Shown here piece by piece: positions 28,979 through 41,218 of a stretch of 64,000 bases of DNA (position 1 is the stretch's first letter; every line of letters starts with the position of its first letter). This stretch comes from Rhodomyrtus psidioides (Eukaryota > Streptophyta > Magnoliopsida > Myrtales > Myrtaceae), in NCBI GenBank assembly GCA_021437785.1, contig JAILYB010000134.1:930001-994000 (forward strand). Reading direction: 5' to 3'. The position numbers and the translations under genes were made by a program. The notes beneath the pieces are model-generated. The model saw only the letters and a program-made list of their open reading frames with translations, searched no databases and was not told where the DNA came from.

Positions 28979-31570
28979 TGTCGCGACCCTCCCCCCTACG
29001 GGGCGAGTGGAGGCGGGCTAATGGGCCGCCCGATCGCTGGCTGGATCGGACGCGGGCCTCTCCCAAGGTCCATTACCCAAATCGCAACTGCTGGATATAC
29101 GTGGTCAACCTTCAGTGTGGTCTAGTGACATGTGATGAGTGTACATGTCAAGGAGTCGCCACCAATCGTTTCGTGGAGGGTACGATCGGAAACCCTATCG
29201 AATAGTTGGGAGTGGTCTATTCGATTCTGCGGAAACCAGAGAAGGGGGTTCGGGGACTTAGTTACGCCAACTGTCAGAGTTGATGCCCTTTCGGTACCTA
29301 AATTGAATGGTTTATCTGATCCTAGGATTTCATACAGACGAGTGGGGTACAGATCCTAAATCTAGGAGTTCATACAGATGGGAATTACTACCCTATCACT
29401 CACAATCAGTAGAAATAAGTGCGCAAATCAAGGATCCAGTACATGCGGATAAAACACATGAAATCAGCATAGCGTCCCTAATGAGGCCCTATTAGCCTAG
29501 AGAAATAGCAATCAAGGTTTAGGAATGATTTTGGCATGATTTGCCCATGAGGGGCAAAATCGTAATTTTGAACAATTCAGGGACAATTCACCTCAAAAAG
29601 GGGCAAATTTGTCATTTTAGATGAATCGGGAAGTCAAAAGATGGGGGAAATAGGATTAGCTATCAATCCAATCCATTTCCTATTTTTTTGGGAATTTCCA
29701 GGATTTTTCTGGAATTTAAAAGTGATTTTACCCTCGGAGGGGTAAAATCGTCATTTTAAACGAAGATGAGAACTGAAAATCTTAAATATTAGGGTTGGTC
29801 GTCCACCTGACCCAAACCCTAACTTTAAGCAATTTTCAGGACTCGATTGGAACAAGAAAGACGATTTTTCCATTGAAGGGCAAAATCGTCATTTTGGGAA
29901 AAGAGGCGGGATTTCGAAAACCCAAGCCTAAGAATTGGTCGCCTACCCGACCCTAATTCTTACCTTGGCATTATCGGCCTTATCTTGCATACACAGCAGA
30001 GGCGACTTACCCCTAAAGGGTAATGTCGGCAAGTCTAGGAAGATTGAGTAAGAAACCCCAAAAATAGGGTTGACCAGTTGTTTGTGGTCAACCCTTGATT
30101 TTTGGGGGTTTCTGGAATGTCTAGGATTTTTCCACAATTTTTCCACACTTTTTTGGAATTTTCTGGAATTTTCTAGCATTTTTTTGGATTTTCTAGGATT
30201 TTTCTGATTTTTTTATTTTAAAATCATTTTTTGATTTTTTAATTAAAAAATGTGATTCGGACCGGGTCGACCCAACCCACTCAGGTCGGAACCCGGCCTA
30301 GACCCTGATCCGCGAAACTCTCGGTCAAAACGACGCCGTATCACGCGTTTTTATTTTCGGATTACTCGGATTCGATCCGACGGTCTCTGATGGACCACGT
30401 GGCTAACTCATGGTCTTTGGATTGACTTACCGAAACCTACGGCTCAGATTGAATGGAGACTCGACCAGGGCCGTCTGATCTAACTACTTAAATCTACGGC
30501 CACGATTAGAACATGGAACTTGATCTAAACCGTCTATTTTCATTAACCCAAAACGACGTCGCCTAATCCTTCATCTAAACGGCACCGTTTCTGTTCTGAT
30601 TGATTTTACGATTAAAATCATTTTCGAATAATCCTAATTTCTAATCGAACGGTCACCATTTATTAGACTCGATAATCCTAGACCGTCCGATCTAATGCTG
30701 ACTGGTCCTAACAAACTAACGGTCGAGCTGACTCGACACTGACGTGGACCAATGGCCGAACGCCACCTAAGGCTTTGACTCGTTGACCTGCCAGGTTGGC
30801 ATCATCTTCAACCTCGCGACCATTGCTGAACGAACGGCCACGACTCCCCGGCGATGATCCGACGGTAGAATCTTAACGGATTGGAGCGAGACCGGCGGCA
30901 ATCGACTCGCGATGATCTCTATTTTAACATATCTAGGAATCGCAACATTTTATTCACAGAATCGCAAGAATCATGCAAAGTGCCGAGTACGGCCATGGGA
31001 GTTCGATCGCGTAATTTATCTAAAATCACAGCAATTCAATCACAGAACAGCACCGGTAGAGGTTCAAAAGACTCACCTCAAGCTCCGATTGAGCTCGCTC
31101 GGCCCAGATTTGGCTGGGGAAAGATGAACAGTGGCTCAACAATGGAGGTTGGATTGGAAGACTCGATTGGGCGTGTTAAGACAAAATCGATGCAAACAAG
31201 ATACGCGACGATGGTCAGTAATGCTCTAGAAATAAAACGCACACAGTAATTGAAAGAATAGGCGGAAAATGCTAGAAACGCCATTGAAACTCAGTTCAAG
31301 AATCAAAGCTAAGCCTTACCTGTTTTCGCGATTTCGCGGGGCGCGACCGGCGGCGATCGACTCCGGGGACTTCGGACGACCTTCTAACGGCCTCGTGGAG
31401 CTTTGGTTTAGCCTGGGAAGGCCCAACCGGTGCTCTGCAATTCGAGCTCAATTTCTCGACGACGGGGGTCGGAGAACGAGCTCTCTCTCGCGTTCTCTTT
31501 CTCTTACGCGATTTAGTTTCTCTTTTCTCAACTGAATCCACCGTCCTCTGCTTCGCGAAGGCCCTCTGCC

Positions 31571-31579
31571 TTATATACC
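31571..31579 (-). promoter_or_regulatory. TATA box of solo LTR C
   Basis: The minus strand reads TGGTATATAAGG followed by GCCTTCGCGAAGC, matching LTR B. A solo LTR that keeps this could still drive transcription on the minus strand, toward LINE ORF1 antisense. Confidence 0.65.
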
Positions 31580-31982
31580 ATTTTCAGTTTTGGGCGCCGA
31601 GTTGGGTAGTTGAAAACAGGCGACCTTCGCACGTGAGAACACGTGCGAAATGGTCACCGGCGACCGGCTTCTAACGGGCATCAAGTGGCAATTCCGTTCG
31701 GGGTCTTTGGCGACTGCATTTGGCATGAATTTGGGTGAATTTCATCCAAATTCTGTCGTTGTTGACTTTCGCAGGCGCTGCGGCCTTGACCGGCCGATTA
31801 CTCTCCGTTCCGGCGGCCATTGGTCATGATCTTGGTGTCAATCGACGGGGAATGTTGTGGCGAATGAAACCCCCACTAGTTCTTTTTTAATTGCCGCCGA
31901 TTGCTTGGTCAATTTCCCTGTTGAAATCCAACCTTGCACTATTCATTTATGCGCAGGCTTGATGAAGACGATGACACTGTTC

Positions 31983-32031
31983 TGGACCGGTTCGACCGGT
32001 CCGACCGGCGGTCTGACCGGTCAGAACCGGT
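31983..32031. promoter_or_regulatory. ACCGGT palindrome cluster, LTR C copy
   Basis: The sequence runs GGACCGGTTCGACCGGTCCG and onward to GAACCGG, nearly identical to 27193-27240 in LTR B. In the LTR it lies about 400 bp upstream of the TATA box. Confidence 0.45.
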
Positions 32032-32858
32032 TCCGACTTACCATTTTCCAAATTAAACCCAAATTAATGGGAAAATTTTGCAATTGAACCTCAAAATCGA
32101 ATCTAGAGCACTAATTCTATCAGAAAATGTAATTTTGCCCAAAAGTTTACATCAATTTCAACAAAAACCCCAAATTTCCTTTTAATTGCAAATTGGGGAT
32201 TTATGCAATTGAAGGTTCAAATGATCAAATTGGGTCAAATTACCTGTGCCAATCGATTCAAAATGGTGAAGCCCATTGGGCAGTATGTTTAATTTGCAAT
32301 GATAGCCCTTGAATTGAAAGTAATTTCAATTATGCTCAATTTCAAGGACTAAAATTGCAATTTTATCATGCAATTTTGCCAAATTCGTGCAATTGAGCAA
32401 TTTGTACAAACAATTGGGCCAAATTGTAATAAGGGACAGTTAGAATGGATGTCAAGATCCTAAAAAATGCCAAAATTGCAAATTAAAAGACTCAATTGGT
32501 ATTTTTTTTCTTAAATTCAATAGTACGGGTTACAAAGGAACACCTAAAATTGAATCTGATTTTGGATTTTTTGTGAGTTCAAAAATATAAGGGATTAAAA
32601 ATAAAAATATTGGCTATTTTTCCATATTTTTGTGACCTCAAATGCTATTTTTCTTGATTTTTTGAGTATTTTTCTATTTTCTAAAAATACTAAAAAATAT
32701 AAAAAATTATAAAAAATTATTTTTTGGTCCAAAATGGTTCCTTGGGCTTGGCCGAGGCCACCAAAGTTGATTTTGTAATTTTTTGACTTTTTATGAATTT
32801 TTTGTGATTTTTCAAAAATAAAACTGAAAAAGACTTGGTCAAAAATCAGGTGTCAACA

Positions 32859-32863
32859 ATGGG
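32859..32863. repeat. Target-site duplication of solo LTR C, right copy
   Basis: ATGGG, identical to 28974-28978. Confidence 0.95.
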
Positions 32864-33170
32864 TAACTATGTACAGAATCCAATTACTTCAACTGGAAAA
32901 CAAAATCTGCTGCTGCTTATGGGACCTTCACAAGAAAAGGGAAAGGATATTATGATGGAGCAAATAAGCACAGAAGGGAAAAAAGGCAGGAATGCTCCAA
33001 AAACTCCTTCTCTAAAGAAACAGAAAAGGTCAAACTCTATGCAAACTTCTCCTCTAGATATGATTTTGCTTGATGAAACTCAACTACTTGAGACCCCTGT
33101 CTGTATGTCTGAAGAAACTGAACTACGGGCTTTGGTGGCTAGCCCTAATAAGCCATCGGGTTACAAATGA
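32864..33170 (+). pseudogene. LINE ORF1, C-terminal part
   Basis: The frame resumes directly after the right ATGGG. Codon phase matches the left part exactly once one duplication and the LTR are discounted, so ORF1 was open here before the insertion. The sequence is a basic, low-complexity tail (EKGKDIMMEQISTEGKKGRN, LKKQKRSN) ending at TGA 33168-33170. The TGA overlaps the ORF2 start as ATGA, implying coupled or reinitiated translation of ORF2. Confidence 0.8.
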
Positions 33171-36100
33171 AGATTTTATGTTGGAACTGTCAAGGGTTGG
33201 GCACACCTTTGACAGTTCAAGCTTTAAGGGCCATAGTGGCTCACGATAGGCCCGATGTAGTGTTCTTAATGGAAACAAAGAATCAAGAAAGAGTAGTCCG
33301 TAGGACTAGTAGAAGGCTAGAGTTTGAACACTGTTTTGTTGTGAATCATGTGGGGATTGGGGGGGTTTGGTGTTGCTATGGAAGGATGGACTATATGTGG
33401 AAGTAAATTCTGCCACAAATGAGTATATAGATGTAACAATGGAGGATCCTGAGAAGAGGAATCTTTTCAGAGTGACTTTTGTTCATGCTCCAACTAATTT
33501 TCAAGAAAGATTAAGAGTGTAGGAGCAGCTGAAACTCTTAAGCTCCATTAACACATTACCATGGGTTTGTATAGGAGACTTTAATGAGATTTTGAATCAT
33601 TGGGAAAAAGTTGGAAGAAGACTGGCTGAACAGTACAAGATGGTTGCTTTTCGAGATTTCCTCAATGAGTGTGGCTTGATGGATATGGAGAGCAAGGGAT
33701 GTGCTTTTACGTGGGCAAATAATCGTGAAGGACAGAATTATGTGAAAAAAAGGCTTGATAGAGCAGTCTGCTGTTTAAACTGGAGAGTTTTATTTCCTGA
33801 GGCCGAGGTGTTTGCATTACCAGCTTTGGGTTCGGACCACAGCCCTCTACTGATGTCCTTAGCAGCTGAAAGAGTAAGGGGCAAAAAAGCTTTTAAATTC
33901 GAAGCATTTTGGTTGGAATATGAGGAGTGTGGGGATAGTATCAAGAGTATTTGGAACAGACCAGATTCGAGGGAATCAAATCTAGCGCAGAAAACTAAAG
34001 AAGTAGCTGCAGAGTTAGCTAAATGGAGTAAACAGAAATTTCAAAATAGCAGTAGAAAAATTTTGCTGCTGAATGAGGAACTTCAGATTTTAACAAACTC
34101 TCAGATGCTACCATCTGACCAGAGCAGAAGAAAAGAAATTGCTGAAGAATTAGAGAAAGTTTGGCGTCAAGAGGAGATGTATTGGGGATTAAGGTCCAGA
34201 ATTAGCTGGTTGAAATGGGGAGATAAGAATACAAGATTCTTCCATGCTACAACGATTCAAAGGAGGCTGAGGAATAAGATCTCTATGCTTAAAAATGCTG
34301 AAGACATATGGGTTCGAGATATAAAATGCTTAAAAGAAATGACACTAGATTTCTTCAAAGACCTATATACCACAGTGGGCCCCAGAAATTTCGATCCTAT
34401 CTTGCAAAAATGTCCAGAGACTGTTTCGGTGGAAGTCAACCACAGCTTACAGGCTGAGATCACAATGGAGGAAGTCAGGAGAGCTGTTTTTCAGTTAGGA
34501 TCAGTAAAATCTCCGGGGCCAGATGGTTTAAATGGACAATTCTACCAGCATCATTGGGAGGCTATAAAACAGGGGATCTTTGAAGAGATGCAAGCTTTTT
34601 TCCAGTTTGGAACCCTAAACCCAGAGCTGAATAAAACCCACATCACATTGATACCGAAAGTCCAAAATCCAGAAAAATTAGACCAATTCAGACCTATTAG
34701 CCTGTGCAACTTTTCTTATAAAATCATTTCTAAAGTCCTGGCAAACAGATTGAAACCGTGGCTTCCAGAATTAATAGCTGTGGAGCAAAGTGCCTTTGTA
34801 GGAGGTAGACAAATCCAGGACAATATACTGATTGTACAGGAAGTTTTGCACCAGTTAAGGATAAGAAAGAGAAGGCACAAATTCCAGGCTGTTCTAAAAT
34901 TGGACATGAAAAAAGCCTATGACAGAGTTGAATGGGACTTTCTAGAAGCTTGCATGCTTAAAATGGGATTCAGCGGTTGGTGGGTTCAAAGAGTAATAAA
35001 ATGTGTTACCTCAGTCTCCTTTAGTGTGAAGGTTAATGGAGAACCACTGCCTTATTTTCAACCTTCGAGGGGCATAAGACAAGGGGACCCTTTGTCCCCC
35101 TACTTATTCATCTTGATGGCCAATACTCTCTCGTCTTTGATGAAAAATGCAGTACAAGAGGGGAGTTTAGTTGGAATCAAGTTAAATAGATTCTGTCCAA
35201 CATTGTCCCATCTTTTGTTTGCTGACGACGCTATATTTTTTTTAGATGGAAAACCGAGGGAATGCCAGAACTTGTCAATGGTGCTGAATGAGTATTGCTT
35301 TGCATCAGGGCAAGCGATAAATTTAAATAAATCTGGTATATCTTTCTGCTCAAGCTGTCCGCAATTACTGAGAAGAAATATGGCAGCAGAACTTCGTGTT
35401 GCAGAAATGGAGAAAGTTGGAAAATATTTAGGGATCCCTTCTGATTGGGGAGGTTCAAAAAAAGATATGTTCTCATGGATTCTAACCAGAGTAAACAGAA
35501 AGTTAGAGGGATGGAAAGAAAAGCTGATTTCGAAGGCAGGAAAAGTATTACTTAAGGCAGTGGTACAAGCAATCCCTCAATATGCTATGACTATCTTTAA
35601 AATCCCAAAATCCATCTGCCATGCTATAGAACAGAGAATATCATCTTTTTGGTGGAAGAAGGGAGAATCACATAAGGGGCTGCATTGGAAAAGATGGGAG
35701 GTGCTCAAATCAAGAAAGGATAGTGGGGGGCTGGGTTTCAGAGATTTATTGACAGTTAACAAAGCAATGCTTGGAAAACAAGCATGGAGGCTATCACAGA
35801 ATCAGTCATCTTTATGGAGTCAAGTACTAAAAGGTATTTATTTTCCTTCATCCACATTTTGGAATGCAGGCAGGGGCTCTCGTCCTTCGTGGGGGTGGCA
35901 AAGTCTGATGATGGGTAAAGATAACATTGCAGGATCAGTGATGTGGTCAGTGGGTACAGGGAAAGAAATTAACATTAGAGAGGACAGATGGCTGAGGAGA
36001 GGGATAATAGGGGGTCCAGCTAATAGGAACGACCCCAAAACAGTGGATGAACTGATAAGTCCTGGCAATGCAAGCTGGGATGTAGACAAGCTAAGGGGAC

Positions 36101-37289
36101 TGTTTGATGAGCAAACTGTTAATGAAGTTCTGACCTTGCCACTTCATATCAGGCCCACCCAGGATAAATTAATATGGCCAGAATCAAAGTCGGGGTCATT
36201 TACAGTGAAAAGTGCATACAACTTTTTTCGAGAAAGAGACAGACGACAACAGAGCACACAAGCATCATCATCTTTTCAACCTCCATGAAGACTATGGAAT
36301 CAAATATGGAATTCGAAAATCCCCCCCCCAAAGTCAGAATCTTTATGTGGAGTATCTGTCAAAACGCAATACCCACTACAGATAATCTTCACAGAAAGAA
36401 AATTATACCTTCACCACAATGCCCTCTCTGTAATCAAGAAGCAGAAACCATCGAGCACATCTTCCTTTTGTGCTCTTGGACCGAACCTATTTGGAATGAC
36501 CCTGAGATTAACATCAAAATCTCGCGTCAAAAACTAACACCCTTGGAGGTTTGGTTGCAGGATCTAAAGCTACAGGAGGTTGAATCGCCTACCTTTGAGG
36601 ACATTGCGTCTCTGTTGTGGTTCATTTGGAAGGCCCGAAACGATTTTGTATTCAGGAAGAAAACCCCAAATCAGAAAACCCTAATTGCTGAAGCGAAGTC
36701 TTTTCTCGAAAATTATCGCAAGTGGAATGGGCAAAGTTCGGATTTTTACCTGCAGAAAACCCAAGCGCCGACGATTTGGATCCTTCCGAAGCAGAACACC
36801 TTTAAAATAAACATTGATGGAGCTTTCTCTGAAGGAGGCAACGAAGGAGTAATCGCAGGAGTTATACGAGATCAGATGGGAACACTACTAGGGGGGTTTG
36901 CCAGAAAAATCCCTTCTTCATCGGCGATCCAAACAGAAGCTATGGCGTTGATAGAAGCTCTGAAGTGGGTAGAACTAGAAGGAAAGAGAGAAAGTACGAT
37001 AGAAGTAGAGATGGATTGTGAAGCGGTGGTCAACCAGGTCTTGAAGAAAACGCACGTGAGCTGGGATATGGAGCCTTTAATAGACGAAGCCCAGACCCGA
37101 CTTGCCCATTTCCATAATATCGCTCTGGCCCATTGTTATAGATCCGCAAATAGAGTGGCGGATTGGATTGCAAAATCTCATTTTTCTAATAGCCTTTCTT
37201 TTTCATGGTTAGTTAAGCCCCCTCAAGCTCTTTGGGATCTTTTATGTTTAGATGCCCCTTTAATGGGTGCTTTGTGTAAGAACTCGTAA
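33167..37289 (+). pseudogene. LINE ORF2: endonuclease, reverse transcriptase, zf-RVT, RNase H
   Basis: The ORF begins MKILCWNCQGLGTPLTV, an exonuclease-endonuclease-phosphatase endonuclease (METKNQ, IGDFNEIL, GSDHSPLL). RT motifs include SPGPDGLNGQFYQHHW, FRPISLCNFSYKIISKVLAN, LKLDMKKAYDRVEW, GIRQGDPLSPYLFILM and catalytic FADD (about 35218). The zinc-finger zf-RVT follows (PPKVRIFMW, CPLCNQEAETIEHIFLLC), then an RNase H with Asp-Glu-Asp-Asp (NIDGAFSEGG, IQTEAMALIEAL, VEMDCEAVV, RVADWIA). Lesions: a one-base loss in a G-run (33359-33365), TAG at 33520-33522, TGA at 36286-36288 (expected Trp), and two extra bases in a C-run (36321-36329). About 1370 codons in all. A C-terminal RNase H is known in some plant L1 clades. 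Inactive. Confidence 0.9.
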
Positions 37290-37320
37290 TTTTCAATCAA
37301 GTGGGAGGTATCTTTGGACC

Positions 37321-37330
37321 AAAAAAAAAA
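37321..37330 (+). other. Poly-A tail of the LINE
   Basis: An A10 run 31 nt after the ORF2 stop marks the 3' end of the LINE and the start of non-LINE host sequence. Confidence 0.8.
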
Positions 37331-38559
37331 CAAGTGAAATTGTTTCCGTCAAATCGATCCAATTTCATCATATCTCGATTCATCAATTTGATTGACTTTG
37401 ACTCCATTATCGAACAAATAATTCCTTAAAATTGTTGGGAAATATGATGAATGAATGGGACGAAATAGAATCGGATTTTGAGACATGAATTTACCTTTTT
37501 TATGAATTATTTTTCCACACAACGTTGCTAATGGTTACTGTAAAAAATTATTCATGATACAATAAAGTCTCGGAATAAGAGTTGTAAGAAAACCTTTCGT
37601 GAACAATCGCATTATTTGAGTAGGACACAGTAATTAGATAATAATTGTTGATTAGTGCCAAATCTAGTCTGCGTGTGCACTCACATCATTTCGACATAGG
37701 ACAAAATATCTCTTAATTTGTTTTACAAACAAATACGTATCTAGTTCTATGGCCGCAACTTCACAAGACAGGACATGCAAATTATCGGCAAACCTTTTGC
37801 CAATAATGGGATAAAGTGTTTATAGCCAAAGAGAGAGAGGGAGAGAGAGGGAGAGCAGCAAAGAAAATCGGGGCTCCTCCTGTCCATGCACAGCTCATCC
37901 TCCCTGCTTGCACCCACATGCATCTTTGCACGTCCCAGCCAGCAATCTGTATGGATCTGCGATCGCATCTCGTCCAGCGTCGTACCTCAACGTCCATCCC
38001 CACCTTTGGGACGACCTCAAAGGACCCAAGAGTAGAAAACCATGGAGTTATTGACAATGGATCAGTCGTCGGAGGGGTCGTGGCTCCGGTGAGGATTGAA
38101 GGGATTGAAGTGGGGGGGTGGTGGTGGTCCTACGGCACGTGGTGGCAGATTCCAGCAGTGAATAAACAAAAAGAGGGAGGGACTCGCGACTTTTGGAGGG
38201 ATTCCATTCTTCCCCCAACAGCTGGAGCTAGCTGTGTTCCCCCCGTCCCCTCCCCATGTGACCTGCGACAAATACAGTAAATTAATGTCCGACCCAAAAC
38301 CCTTTACACAGAGAGAGAGAGAGAGAGAGTTGTTTGTAATTGTAACCTTTAATGGTGAATGACACCACGGACATGGTTCGACGTTCAAATGTTTGATTCT
38401 ATGTCTCTAAACCCTCTCTGAATCCTCTCTGCCAACTCTGTATCGCTGGTCCTCTTTTTTCGCTCCCCTTCTTTCCGTTCATTGGTCGCAACATTCTTTG
38501 GTTGGTCAAAGTCCCATACATTGACACCCAGTTCACGTTGCAGATTTGCGAAAATTTGC
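37331..38559. other. Host intergenic region and 5' flank of the bZIP gene
   Basis: AT-rich to about 37800, then GC-richer with GA microsatellites at 37831-37857 and 38311-38329, typical of plant 5' leaders. The open frame at 37816-38280 arises from GA repeats and has no domain. The bZIP promoter and 5' leader presumably lie in the last few hundred bases; no TATA box could be chosen with confidence. Confidence 0.5.
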
Positions 38560-40121
38560 ATGGCGCAACCGCCGCCCCATGTATCCCACCTCATCCCCCC
38601 AAACTGGCCTCCTTTCCCTCACCACCCCAGCGGCGGCGGCGGAGGTGCAGGCGGAGCCCAGCCCTTATGGGTTGATGAGTTCCTCGAGTTCTCCTCCACG
38701 AGGCGCGGGGCTCACCGGAGGTCGGCCAGCGACTCGGTCGCCTTCCTCGAGGCGGGGGAGTACCGGAATTCGTCCCACCAGGACGGCGGCTGCTATGGCT
38801 TCGACCGCTTGGACGATGAGCAGCTCATGTCCATGTTCTCGGAAGATGGGAGCATGACCGTCACCGTCGCACTGCCACCCCCGGCCTCCTCCTCTGATAC
38901 ATCCACGCCGTCCGATCAGAACAGCAACACCGGAGAGATCAAGCCGGCCTCGGTATATCAGGATCGCGCGACGCAGCATCAACCGCCCAATACCGAACCC
39001 GGAACGTTGGAGGTCGAGTCGGATTCAGCCAAGGCAGCTCAAGCTTCCCCCAATGCCGATGCCATTACTGACCCGAAACGGGTCAAGAGGTAAAATGAAA
39101 AGACAAACGACACCCAATTGACGTATTGATTAATTGTTGGTCAATGAGACCGCAAAAATCAAATCATCGTCTCGCACCGTGTGAAATGTTTGCAAATGCC
39201 AGGATTCTAGCAAATCGGCAATCTGCTCAGAGGTCGAGGGTGAGGAAATTGCAGTACATTTCGGAGCTGGAACGGAGTGTAAACGCATTGCAGGTACAAC
39301 GTTAATTCATTTCTGCATCAACTGTACTTATTTATGACAACTTGAGAGAGATAGAGAGCGAGAACTGATTGTGCACGTGAAGATCGACGCAATGTGTTGC
39401 TTCGTTTTGTTCTTGAGTTGATAATAAAAGTCGAATTACGCCGTACGGTGCAGAGCGAAGTGTCGGCATTGTCGCCCAGAGTTGCGTTCTTTGATCATCA
39501 ACGTCTGATTCTGAACGTGGACAACAGCGCTCTCAAGCAACGGATCGCCGCCTTGGCTCAAGACAAGATCTTCAAAGACGGTAAACAGCCTCCGTCCTTC
39601 GACCTTCATTTTTTTTCCAGGTTCATGCACATCATTAGATCCGGTCGAAACGGGCGGACCGGGTCGGGTTCGGATCGAGTCATAAATGGCCCGACCCGAG
39701 TAAAACCATTTATCCCATTTTTGACACATTTTATTGCTATGCAAATCTAGCAACTCGTATTCGAATAGAACCGACTCATATTCTTAAAACACTTTCATAC
39801 TTAATCAAATCTAGGAAAACCCATATCCAAACTGTGGTGAGAATGCAGATTGAGAGCAAGAGAAAATAAAGAAAAGGTCGTAGAGATGGGTGGGATCCAT
39901 TTAGGATTCATTTAACTCTCATGTTAATGGAAGGGCATGCGCTTATCCTCGTCATATTCAATGTTTAAGCACTTTTGCTTTTGGCCAGAAAACATATATT
40001 AATATAATAATCACTTCAAAATAAATTGGATTTTTATCGTTTGAGAAAAAAGTAAGAATTGAAGCTGGTTAAAATGTGAGCTTAGCATCTTCATCTCACT
40101 TTATATGCCTTAGCGGCTTTT

Positions 40122-40156
<35 letters not shown>

Positions 40157-40403
40157 CCTTTTTTTTTAGCTATGAATTGTCAATCGAGCTAATTATGGCT
40201 AAAAAGGTGGGTGGTTGCATCTTGATCTATCAGCTCATCAAGAAGCGCTGAAGAAGGAAATAGAGAGATTGAGGCGGGTGTATCAGCAACAAAATCTCAA
40301 GGAGATGGCCGACGCGACACCCACCACCAATCCATCTCCGCCGCCCCAAGATCCACCGGCGGTATCCGACAACACCGGATCAACCGTCGACCATGAACAT
40401 TAA
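38560..40403 (+). CDS. bZIP34/61: bZIP transcription factor, bZIP34/bZIP61-like
   Basis: Four exons by splice signals: 38560-39089, 39203-39293, 39454-39580 and 40234-40403, 305 residues. All introns are GT-AG and phases agree. The N-terminus MAQPPPHVSHLIPPNWPPFP and WVDEFLEFSSTRRGAHRRSA...SVAFLE match the bZIP34/61 subgroup. Residues about 178-189 (ILANRQSAQRSR) are the basic region with the N-x7-R signature, followed by KLQYISELERSVNALQ and a long zipper through VSALSPRVAFFDHQRLILNV, LKQRIAALAQDKIFKD and HQEALKKEIERLRR. Subgroup members are nuclear, act as dimers and are linked to pollen development in Arabidopsis. A longer in-frame frame from 38482 exists, but the ATG at 38560 fits the family. 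Intron 3 holds a repeat-like GGGTCGGGTTCGGATCG...AAATGGCCCGACCC segment and a TTTC microsatellite (about 40122-40156). Confidence 0.9.
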
Positions 40404-41215
40404 ACAGGGGAGGAGGGGTCTCCTCGAATCGGGCCATCAAAATCCCATGATGCGTGTTCCTATCCTTCCACAAAAGAGAGAGAGAGATAGAAATCGCATT
40501 GGAGAAAAAGTGCCCTTTTGTTTCGATTTTCCACCCTTCAGCAATCATTATACTTGCCCTTTCGGTTTTTTTCAAAATTTGGGTCTCAGTCTTCCACCCC
40601 AGTTGGGTAAAATTTGTAGCAAACGAGCAACAATTGTAATGATACTATCACGAATGTCTATTTTATTACGGTCCAAATTACACATTAACCGTTGTTTTTT
40701 TCTCGCGCAAAAGATAATGTGAACGTTACCGTATTGATCCAATAGTCATGAATTGTGAAGAATACATGGGAGAACCGACGAGATGACCAAGAGGTACGTG
40801 AGAATTTGGAATTTTTTACCTGTGTTCCGATAACATATGGATGTTAGACATTCTTTTGTCTTCGAAAGTTTGAATCGCCGAGAATTAAGCTCCATTTATT
40901 CATATATAACAAGCATACCTATTGCATTTCTGTTGCTCCGACTACCGTCCGTTTTGTATTCTATTGGACTCTACTTCGTAGCTAGGGAATTTGTTCGGTG
41001 TCTCGGAGTTATAATCTTCCTATTAATGATTGTGACAACTTGACCGTGGGACAATGAAGTGAAGCGTTTTGGTGCTGGATCGACTAGATCCATCTAGCCC
41101 ATCGATTTCGGCCCAGTTGGAAAGATCTTTCCCAATCAGAAATGTGGTTGGAGGAAAATGTTTCCAAGCCGGGATGGAAGAAAATCTGGACTTCCGATGA
41201 AAAGTAAATTTTCTT
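40404..41215. other. 3' flank of the bZIP gene
   Basis: Contains the 3' untranslated region of the bZIP gene and intergenic sequence; no further gene recognised. The frame at 40837-41043 is short and featureless. Confidence 0.5.
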
Positions 41216-41218
41216 TAA

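Larger units (their letters stand above)
28979..32858 (-). mobile_element. Element C: solo LTR, 3880 bp
   Basis: Ends are TGTCGCGACC (28979) and GGTGTCAACA (32858), with perfect ATGGG duplications on both sides. There is no internal region, primer-binding site or second LTR, so it is a solo LTR left by LTR-LTR recombination. The orientation is minus, judged from the TATA box (31571-31579) and from LTR B. It is long for a plant LTR but within the range known for Ogre elements. Open frames inside it have no recognisable content; those at 31296-31541 and 31269-31535 overlap on opposite strands. Confidence 0.92.
28047..37330 (+). mobile_element. L1-type plant LINE, interrupted and decayed
   Basis: A + strand non-LTR retrotransposon with ORF1 (DUF4283-like plus CCHC), ORF2 (endonuclease, RT, zf-RVT, RNase H) and a 10-nt poly-A at 37321-37330. 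The ORF1 stop and ORF2 start overlap as ATGA (33167-33170), as in other plant L1 elements. The 5' end is missing: it abuts the LTR of element B, and the ORF1 frame is open up to that junction without a start codon. Solo LTR C splits ORF1. At least five lesions in the ORFs show it is inactive. The 5' target duplication cannot be checked. Confidence 0.9.

Noticed and set aside
37816..38280. 154-codon frame upstream of the bZIP gene
   Set aside because: Low-complexity Gly/Trp/Arg composition from GA and GGT repeats, opposite-strand overlaps, no domain.
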